This document shows positions 56,271 through 64,000 of a DNA stretch of 64,000 nt, piece after piece. A program made the translations under genes and the position numbers. The notes beneath the pieces were generated by a model. It worked only from the letters and a program-made list of their open reading frames with translations. It had not been told where the DNA came from and did no database searches. Origin of the DNA: Apostichopus japonicus (lineage: Eukaryota > Echinodermata > Holothuroidea > Aspidochirotida > Stichopodidae); NCBI RefSeq assembly GCF_037975245.1, contig NC_092583.1, positions 12,175,764-12,239,763 of the forward strand. Reading direction: 5' to 3'. Each line of letters begins with the position of its first letter. The stretch's first letter is position 1.

Positions 56271-56274
56271 CAAA

Positions 56275-56479
56275 CAGGCTTAAAGGCCGTAATGCAAATT
56301 CTTGAACATAAATTTACTTTAAAAATCACAAAATACTGCACCATTTTTCATCTTAGCACCCTTAATTATTCCAAAGATCCACCCCTTCCCTTAGACCCCT
56401 CCTCCAGGACGGTGATCACTGGGGTTTTGTGGGCCTCCACTACTGAAGGTTGCCCACGGGCCTCCATAATACGGCCCTG
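56275..56479. mobile_element. hAT-like remnant at the unit 2/3 junction
   Basis: Counterpart of 30415-30619 with the same right terminus next to CATGTCAG. Confidence 0.55.
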
Positions 56480-57635
56480 CATGTCAGGGTAGTTAAGCTT
56501 CTTATAATTTACTGGAGGCATGCAGGTTTAGTACGGAGTAGTCCTACAAGGCGGTGGCGGTCTGCTTAAAATGGCTAAAGGAAACCCGCATAAGCATGGA
56601 ATAAGTGAAGTATGAAAATGCAATCCGCGTAGTCATGGTTTAAGAAAGGTAAAAGGCGGTTTGAATGTCGTTTGGAGACTTTTGGTTTTAAATTGAAATA
56701 CACAATGACAGAAATCTTAGTGTCTTTTATTTCAGCTACCACCTATACTTCTTTTATTGTTGAAGACACTTTTGGTCTATTATATTTGGGACTGTTAAAA
56801 GAAAAACTCTCTCTTGTTGTGTCGGAATATAAATACAATCGTGCGGTTGAATTTCTCCTGAATAGCCATCTTGACCAAACTATTCCATTCGGCAGCTCGA
56901 CTTCACCATTTTTCAGGACATTTTGATAAGCCAAACTGGTGGCGCTGTTTAACTAAAACTAATGATCACCGCCATTTGTATTAAATCAGCATTCCTCGCC
57001 CGAACCTAATCTATCCTGAGAATCTAAAGTCTCGGAGCCAGTTTCTATCCTGCTCCCGACAAATTCTCCCCTTCTCCATCCTCCTTAATCATTCCAATGT
57101 GCGTAATTAGTTCAATAAGCCATTCTGCTCCTCCAAAAAAAATGGTATTTTCCGCTGACAAAATCGTAGTTTTCCGCTGAAAACTTTGGTGTGCGGAAAG
57201 CACCGTGTTTTGTTTAATACCAGTGAAACATTCTTTTAGCATGTCAACGTTTCTTCTAGATTCAGTTTGCATCGTGAGACTTTCTAAGCAAACCATCTAA
57301 ACCATCTTTAAAAAAAAAGATAAATATTTCGACACGACCTAAGTTCAAGTCGTTATATCTAAGTTCCAAAATATGTGAATAGCCTTTTGCGTACTGAACA
57401 ACTATTGTACTGATGTATCATAATATCTTACTTAATGCCTGGTACACCATGTCCGACTATAAGTATTTTTTTAATTAAAATACTTAGTTATACTTCTATA
57501 AAAAAAATATATACCCACAGAATAATATACCCACAGAAATAATAACACCGGAAACTCAGGAGATATGAAGTACGTCGATTAGTTAGAGTACCACTTACGA
57601 TGCCATTGATACCCAGAAATACTCGTCATGTCGTG

Positions 57636-57638
57636 AGT

Positions 57639-57718
<80 letters not shown>
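57636..57718. repeat. (TA)n tract upstream of gene 3
   Basis: Counterpart of 31787-31908; absent upstream of gene 1. Confidence 0.9.
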
Positions 57719-57721
<3 letters not shown>

Positions 57722-57916
57722 TTTCCCAGTAAAAACAGTTTTCCGGTGGCTGAACATTTTAATCTTCCACAACACAATATCGTTTGTCTTAAGTTTGCCA
57801 TATTAAAAGAAACTTAAAGTACGTTCACACTGTCATGGTCTCAATAAGGATATGGCTTTTCTTTCCGGGTTCAAGCACTTTGAGCAGTCTTGGGCTTACG
57901 GTAAAGTTCATGAGAG

Positions 57917-57944
57917 CAGGGAGTTGTTCCATAACAACTCCTTG
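57917..57944. repeat. 12-bp hairpin upstream of gene 3
   Basis: Same arms as the other two hairpins with loop CCAT and one mismatch in the right arm (CTTG instead of CCTG). The flanks match unit 2. Confidence 0.6.
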
Positions 57945-57989
57945 ATGAGAGTACCATTTACGACGACACGATCTCTAGCGCAAGTCTGG

Positions 57990-58930
57990 CGCCGGTGTAT
58001 CATACTGTTGACATTCGACTTGGAATACATGTGAAGTGGATAGCAACAACTAACGTAAAAGGAAATACTCGTCATCTTGTGATTAGACTTGAAACTGAGA
58101 ATCAAACGCATGATTCAGTGTGAGGCTAGTTGTTGACGGGCTTGTGGAACAACGAGTACAGCAAACAAGTAAGCAGTCTTCTTTCGGTATGTATAATCTT
58201 ATTTGGTCGTTTAAAGAAGATATTAAACCAATTTATCATCTTATTCTTAGCCTATGGTAGAGTTCTTTGTGATTAAAGAAAGAAAGAAAGACATTACCCC
58301 CAAATTTGTCATTTTCTCTATCTTGTGATGTCATAGTGCCACAATGGCATCTGAAAACTTTTAGGGTCTTTGTTTTTGGCTTTTTGTTTCTTTCAATATT
58401 TTCAAATTAGAATGTACCACAAATTTCTGAATGTTTATTTTACTCCAGGAAACGGCGCTTTTTAATTGCAAGTAGTTCTCTATTTCCGGGTAAAAGAGTC
58501 CTGTGTAAATATGTTTTTCATAATCTCTTACCAGGAAAAGGGAGGAAATATTGTGCCTTCATTTAAGAAAACAGGGTTGTTCTAATCTACGAAAAGGGGT
58601 CACTTTTGGGGTTTTACAAAAGAAATTGAAGTTAAATTTCAATGGGTTTTCCACAATTCTGGCAGCACCTGACCACCCCGCCCCGACCCCTGTTCCGTCT
58701 GCCCGGCTCCACCGTCCATGTTTTCATTGCTACTATTTATAAGGCGTCATGCTCTGTATCCACTTGAGTAATATGAATACAAAATCACATCGGTGCCGAC
58801 TTCTATTTAGCTGTGTATTTCATTTGTGAAATAAATTAGAAAAATAAATAAGATGTTTGATATTTTGCAGTGTCACAAACACATACAAAAATAAACAATA
58901 TAGGTAATTTTTCTCGCGATCAAAACTTAT
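57990..58930. repeat. Promoter-region duplication of gene 3, copy A
   Basis: From GACATTCGACTTGGAATACA through GCTTGTGGAACAACGAGTAC to ACAATATAGGTAATTTTTCT it repeats at 59010-59725 in the same order. Copy A is longer because of extra sequence around 58520-58800. Confidence 0.85.
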
Positions 58931-59009
58931 CATTTTGGCCTAATTTTTGGGAATGCAGTATAGTTTGTTATTTGATGTGACGATTTTCGTACACTCCTCT
59001 TAATAGGGG

Positions 59010-59725
59010 CCGTTGTATCATTCCATAGACATTCGACTTGGAATACAGGTGAAGTTGATAGTAACAACTAAGGAAATAATCGTCATCTTGTGATTAGACT
59101 TGAAACTGAAAATCAAACGCATGATTCAGTGTGAGGCTAGTTTTTGACAGGCTTGTGGAACAGCGAGTACAGCAAATAAGTAAGCAGTTTTCTTTCGGTA
59201 TGTAGAATCTTATTTTGTCGTTCAAAGAAATTATCAAACTAATTTATCATCTTATTCTTAGCCTATGATAGAGTTCTTTGTGATTAAAGAAAGAAAGAAA
59301 GAAAGACATAGCCCCCAAACAGATAAGAAAAATTGTTTTTTCTTCGTTTGGGAGTTGAATCCTATTGTTTTAAAATCGTGTCTGGTGGCTGTCATTTTGT
59401 CAATCTTGTGATGTCATAATGCCACAATGGCATCTGAAAACTTTTAGGGTCTTTGTTTTTGGCTTTTTGTTTCTTTCAGTATTTTCAAATTAGAATGTAC
59501 CACAAATTTCTGAATGTTTATTTTTCTCCAGGAAACGGCACTTTTTAATTGCAAGTAGTATTTCTGGGTAAAAGGGTCATTTGTAAAAAAAAATATTTCT
59601 ATTTAGCTGTGTATTTCATTTGTGAAATAAATTAGAAAAATAAAAAAGATGTTTGATATTTTGCAGTGCACAAACACATACAAAAATAAACAATATAGGT
59701 AATTTTTTTCGCGATCAAAACAATT
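59010..59725. repeat. Promoter-region duplication of gene 3, copy B
   Basis: Second copy, ending about 210 bp upstream of the gene 3 ATG. It includes the donor-like AATAA|GTAAGC also seen upstream of gene 1. Confidence 0.85.
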
Positions 59726-59936
59726 TTTTTGGGCAATACAGTATAGTTTGTTACTTGATGTGACGATTTTCGTATACACTCCTCTTAATAGCGTAATTTG
59801 TAAACATCGTTGAAACGCTGATTCCAGTCTCAATCAAAATTACCCTTCAAGTGATATTCTTCCACCTCCTGTTTATGCTATTTTCCTTTGTTTGTCTCTT
59901 GAATCAAGCATAGACAATAAACATTACGACTCAGCC

Positions 59937-61366
59937 ATGATCTTCTCCACCAAGTTGTTGAGCTATTTGCTAGTTATCGTGATCACTGCAGAGGTAATTC
60001 ATTGTGAAACTGTTAACAATGATCCTGGTAAGAAAGAAAATGATGTTGAAGATATCAAGAATCATATTACGTATCAGGAAGGCGATGGTAGTACCTGCAA
60101 GAACGAATTGTACAACGTATTGTACAATGCAACAAACGCGCAAGTGGCAGGTAAGTCTTTGACTGAGCACGACACTTCAGAGAGTCATGTGCTTTAAGGA
60201 GTAAGAGTCTCGTGATTGCTCGCCAAGTGACACGGTTTTTTAATATTTCTAAAGAAAGGGCATGGATTGATATTTCATACAAAAACAAAACGTTGTTTGT
60301 AAAATATCAGATACCATAATTGCATTGATGTGAAACCGCCCAAATAACATAACAAATGGTTATGAGCAATGAATCAAAAGTTTAAACTGACCGAATGAAT
60401 TGATTATTTGGGCATATTTTCAGATATCGTTGTTGCAGCTGTAGTTTTGTTTTTGCTTGTATGTTAAGAGCATAAGTCGGTGTCTGTCTGTCTGTTTTTC
60501 TGTTTGTTTGTCTGACTGCTTCTATACCTAACTGCTCGTCTGTCATCGTCTTTCTCTTTCTCCGGCTCTTTTATGTCTAAAATATAAAATATATATATTT
60601 TAATTATCTTCTTACTCATTTATTTTTATTTATTCCGCATCCAGCTCTTAATGCTTTCGGGATACCTAATACCGGATTACTAGCAGGTACCAGAAGCTGG
60701 TACGGACATTTCAGTGGTTGCACAGAACTACCAGATTTCCAGTACTGTATGCTAACTGTGCATGTCAACATAGCAACTCTCTCAATGGTAATATTGCAAA
60801 CACGCAGTCTTCACTTAACGTTATCCAATCATTTATACGTGTTTGTTGTATATTCATAGTTGCATGTTCATATAGCTGCATGTTCATAGCCAATAGCCTG
60901 CACCCACCCAAGCAATTATCCACACTCTCGTTAGGAAATATACATACAAATGTTCTTGTTTGTGAAGGATTTATGCGCTGTAGTGTGTGTCAGCCAAACT
61001 CTGATAATAAGGTGCATCTGTCAATACTGGACATCGATAGGCCCCTCATCCTCCCTCTCCATCTTATGCCCCCTCCATCTTATACCCCCCTCCATCTTAC
61101 GCCCCCTCCTCTAAATCTTAAACCTGTGCCGAGGATCAGGATTAGCATTCACCGACAAGGGTAACAGAGATGTGTGACTGTGGGGAGGGGGGGGGGGTGT
61201 TTGTGTGGGTGTATGTGTACGTATAGTACGCTACTAACTCGGAATATGCTTAATAACAGGGGCTGGGAGTCGTTATATGAGCCTATTTCGTCTCACGGAA
61301 TCAACAATAAAATACTTTTTTCAGTTTTCTATTGTTTTGAAATGACCTATGAAACCTTACCCTGTA

Positions 61367-61437
<71 letters not shown>

Positions 61438-61608
61438 CCTATATATATATAGGCCTATATATATATATAGGCCTATATATATATATAGGGTAAGGTTTCA
61501 TAGGTCATTTCAAAACAGTAGAAAACTGAAAAAAAAAGTATTTTATTGTTGATTCCGTGAGACGAAATAGGCTCATATAACGACTCCCAGCCCCTGTTAT
61601 GAAGCATA

Positions 61609-61704
<96 letters not shown>

Positions 61705-62590
61705 CGGGCCTCTGGACGTTCGGTCGGCGTCCGTGGCCTGGTTGGTTGGGGTGTCTGCGTACAAAGCGGGAGGCCCGGGTTCGAATCCCGGGGGAGGCTG
61801 GAAGTTTTTTCACTGTTCTGGATTTTCCTTCTCATTACGTTTTCAATTATATATATTCTTTTGCCTTTGTCGTTTACCTCCATTTCATTGACATAAAGTA
61901 TGTTGAATGTATCTCTTTCGAGATCCGGCTTTGGGAATCACAAATGATTTTCGAGTTGGTTAGCATCATGTTTGATCAATGGTGTGGGGCAGGATATGTC
62001 ACCAAAGACGGAGCTGGTATTGTTCGATGCGGGCGTCGGACGCCTGTAGTGGGATTTCGGCCTTCCTTGCCGGCTTAGGGCCTCTAGACGTGCGGTTGGC
62101 GTCCGTGACCTGGTTGGTTGGGGTGTCCGCGTACAATGCGGGAGGCCCGGGTTCGAATCCCGGGGGAGGCTGGAAGTTTTTTCACTGTTCTGGATTTTCC
62201 TTCTCATTACGTTTTCAATTATATATATTCTTTTGCCTTTGTCGTTTACCTCCATTTCATTGACATAAAGTATGTTCAAAGTATCTCTTCCGAGATCCGG
62301 CTTTAGGAATCACAAATGATTTCGAGTTATTTAGCATCATGTTTGATCTCTAGAAGTGGGCAAATATGTCACCAAAACAGAATCAGTATTGTTCGATATG
62401 GGTGACTAACGCCTACAGTGGAATTACGACCTTCCTTACCGGTTTCGAACCTCTGGACAATCAATCAGCGTCCATCGCCTAGTGGTTAGGGTGTCCACAT
62501 ATAAAGCGGCAGGAGGCCCGGGTTCGAATCCCGGTGGAAGCTGGACGTTTTTTCACTGTTCTGAATTTTCCAACTCACTACAGTTTAAAT

Positions 62591-62633
<43 letters not shown>

Positions 62634-63516
62634 GTTTATATATATATATATATATATTTATATCTATATTTATATATTAACAACTTTAAGCTGTTTTATG
62701 ATTTTGGTTTATTTCTCCGATTACTTAATCAGACGGAGTTACATCAACTTTCCATAAGATGGGGAATTTGTGCACCGAAGATCTGTTCAGATAATGGCAT
62801 ACACGATAACGTGGAAATGCTCACTAGTAAGTCGTGCATAATGGATGTAACAAGATAAAAGATGTCGCTTGATACCGCATATACAGAACAACAATGGTAC
62901 TGTCATTGGAGAAAATGACAGGTATTGAAATATCTATCAACATTTGTTTCATATGGAAAGATCAATCATCAGTTGTCAGGGAACCTCACACTGGATGGGG
63001 TTGAAGGGGGTGGTCCACCAAATAACAGCAATGATTTTCAACACCACTGAAATATTGGTCTGACTCCTACCACTGCCCTCCTCTCATAACTGTTCAATGT
63101 AGATAGTAGATACAGTCTCTGAAGAACTTGCATTCAAACATTTTTCTACAACATACATCTTTGAGGTTAGATCTCTCCTCGGTATATATTGATATGCATT
63201 TTTCTTTCGTTCCTTTCAATGTAGCATATCTACGTTCCAGTACCGGTGTGAATTTAACCGGTGTATCATCTAAAGCCTACTGTGTACAGAATAATCGAGT
63301 ACCGTATTCCTCCGGTTTTTATATTACAGGGTAAGGTTTCATAGGTCATTTCAACACAATAGAAAACTGAAATTTTTTTTTTATTGTTGATACCGTCAGA
63401 CGAAATAGGCTCCCAGCACCTGTTATGAAGCATATGCCGAGTTAGTTGCGTACTATACGTACACATACACCCACACACACACCCCCCCCCCCCAACACAG
63501 TCACACACACACACAC

Positions 63517-63576
<60 letters not shown>

Positions 63577-63736
63577 ACTCAATCGCTCTTTGGGTACATA
63601 CCATTTTCAATTGACAACCACTAATAACTACCACGTAAATTGTCATGTAAAACGTTTTAAATGTTCCGTCCTTTTGCAGGGGAGTCTTTGGATTAATATG
63701 TATTTTGATGATCATTGGTTCTATGATTGATATTAT

Positions 63737-63767
<31 letters not shown>

Positions 63768-63900
63768 AATGAAGTTAAGGACTCACATGGTACAGAAACA
63801 GAAGAATCATTGCCACTTATGACGTTAGCAATAGATAAAGATGAAGAAAAGGAAGCAATACAAGAGATGAATAAACAATCGGTGAAAGGAAAAGTAGCTG
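59937..63900 (+). CDS. NRF-6-like acyltransferase, gene 3 (exons 1-5, truncated by window end)
   Basis: Exons: 59937-60150, 60645-60787, 62733-62826, 63225-63330, 63680-63900. All five are in frame with the same phases as genes 1 and 2, so the visible part is intact. It encodes the signal peptide, the six-cysteine NRF domain (GICAPKIC retained) and the first membrane helix. Exon 5 is 12 nt longer, giving ten consecutive Asp instead of six. It is the most diverged copy in exons 2-5 (for example AGTRSWYGH, CMLTVHVNIATL), yet exon 1 is closer to gene 1 than gene 2 is. The start is the ATG in the same position as in the other copies; the reading frame stays open upstream but has no other ATG there. 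The acyltransferase core would lie beyond the window. Confidence 0.87.
60424..60467 (+). CDS. Candidate alternative last exon of gene 3 (shortened)
   Basis: The same acceptor and phase as in genes 1 and 2, but a small deletion shifts the frame so the tail reads [13 protein letters not shown] and stops earlier. The hydrophobic character is kept although the end differs. Confidence 0.25.
61243..61610. repeat. Large inverted repeat with (TA)n loop, gene 3 intron 2
   Basis: The left arm 61243-61362 is the reverse complement of 61488-61610 with few mismatches. The 125-bp spacer is TA repeat with AGGCCT interruptions. Each arm matches the start of intron 4 of the same gene (63331 onward), including the donor GGGTAAGGTTTCATAGG. 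The left copy also continues into the last bases of exon 4 (TTTATATTACAG). Confidence 0.85.
61613..61702. repeat. (TA)n microsatellite, gene 3 intron 2
   Basis: About 90 bp of uninterrupted TA, between the inverted repeat and the SINE trimer. Confidence 0.95.
61706..62590 (+). mobile_element. Tandem trimer of tRNA-derived SINE, family 1, gene 3 intron 2
   Basis: Units start near 61706, 62078 and 62447 (period about 370 bp). Each has an A-box region (GGCCTGGTTGGTTGGGGTGT or GCCTAGTGGTTAGGGTGT), a B box (GGCCCGGGTTCGAATCCCGG) and the body TTTTTTCACTGTTCTG. Units 1 and 2 carry about 230 bp of further shared body. The third ends in CCAACTCACTACAGTTTAAA. Genes 1 and 2 have no such array in intron 2. 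Confidence 0.85.
62590..62680. repeat. (TA)n tract after the SINE trimer
   Basis: TA repeats with GTAT and TTTA interruptions, ending shortly before the exon 3 acceptor region of gene 3. Confidence 0.85.
63515..63573. repeat. (CA)n and (TA)n microsatellite, gene 3 intron 4
   Basis: ACACACAC and poly-C runs from 63455 lead into a TA array that ends about 100 bp before exon 5. Confidence 0.85.
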
Positions 63901-64000
63901 GTAGGCATGTTTGTCTTGTTTTTTATTTAGTTTTTATCTTTTTTATTCTGATACTTACCAGGTAGGGAATCTTCCATTGGAAGATAATCAAGTAAGCTCA

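Larger units (their letters stand above)
30620..56479. repeat. Tandem segmental duplication, unit 2 (about 25.9 kb)
   Basis: Direct repeat of unit 1, same orientation and gene content. Its first about 1.1 kb resembles unit 3 more than unit 1, whereas its gene body resembles unit 1. Private changes include a SINE insertion in intron 2 (about 33884-34050), a contracted (ATG)n array and loss of about 200 bp upstream of the gene. Confidence 0.93.
56480..64000. repeat. Tandem segmental duplication, unit 3 (partial, runs off the window)
   Basis: Starts with the same CATGTCAG junction sequence as unit 2 and carries the upstream region and first five exons of a third gene. It is the most diverged unit. 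It has a roughly 1-kb duplication in the promoter region, a SINE trimer and an inverted repeat in intron 2, and about 160 bp of extra sequence in intron 3. Confidence 0.9.

Noticed and set aside
59892-59936. Upstream extension of gene 3 by 15 codons
   Set aside because: The upstream start would be TTG, and the ATG at 59937 matches the start in genes 1 and 2.
61706-62590. Three evenly spaced repeats considered as a CRISPR array
   Set aside because: Units are about 370 bp with tRNA-like promoter boxes in a eukaryotic intron; they are SINE copies.

Overview
This is eukaryotic, intron-rich, AT-rich nuclear DNA, not bacterial. It has long introns with GT-AG junctions, many TA and triplet microsatellites, tRNA-derived SINEs, L1/Tx1-like LINE remains and hAT-type MITEs. 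Together with a tandemly expanded NRF-6-like acyltransferase family, this fits a marine invertebrate deuterostome. An echinoderm such as a sea cucumber is my best guess, with low confidence; nothing in the window identifies the species.

Layout. Positions 1 to about 4,182 are unique left flank and hold the apparent 5' end of an unidentified minus-strand gene (489-1451). From 4,183 to the right edge the window is a tandem segmental duplication with a period of about 26 kb: unit 1 at 4183-30619, unit 2 at 30620-56479, unit 3 from 56480 and cut by the window end. Each unit carries one plus-strand gene for a 'nose resistant to fluoxetine' (NRF-6)-like membrane acyltransferase of the acyltransferase 3 superfamily. 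I could assemble genes 1 (6983-25043) and 2 (32809-50696) exon by exon: each has 15 coding exons, every junction is in phase, and each encodes 685 residues. Gene 3 (59937-63900) shows its first five exons, all in frame, before the window ends.

In all three, exon 1 encodes a signal peptide and exons 2-4 the six-cysteine extracellular NRF domain. Exon 5 encodes the first membrane helix and an acidic loop with a poly-Asp tract. In genes 1 and 2, exons 6-15 encode the multi-pass acyltransferase core. A hydrophobic, in-phase alternative last exon lies in intron 1 of all three copies.

Mobile DNA. Intron 13 (about 6 kb) of genes 1 and 2 holds a decayed L1/Tx1-like LINE on the minus strand, next to an (ATG)n array whose length differs fourfold between the copies, and a complete hAT-type MITE. 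The 3' flank of each unit holds a second, plus-strand LINE relic (CCHC zinc knuckles, endonuclease pieces, RT and C-terminal pieces), then a hAT-like remnant whose terminus coincides with the duplication junction. Insertions private to one unit (hAT MITE in unit 1, a SINE in unit 2, a SINE trimer and an inverted repeat in unit 3) date the units against one another.

Between units 1 and 2 the block from about exon 3 to the 3' UTR is nearly identical, while exon 1, the promoter and the far 3' flank are more diverged. This mosaic suggests gene conversion or unequal exchange. Regulatory sequence upstream of the three genes has been rearranged differently in each.
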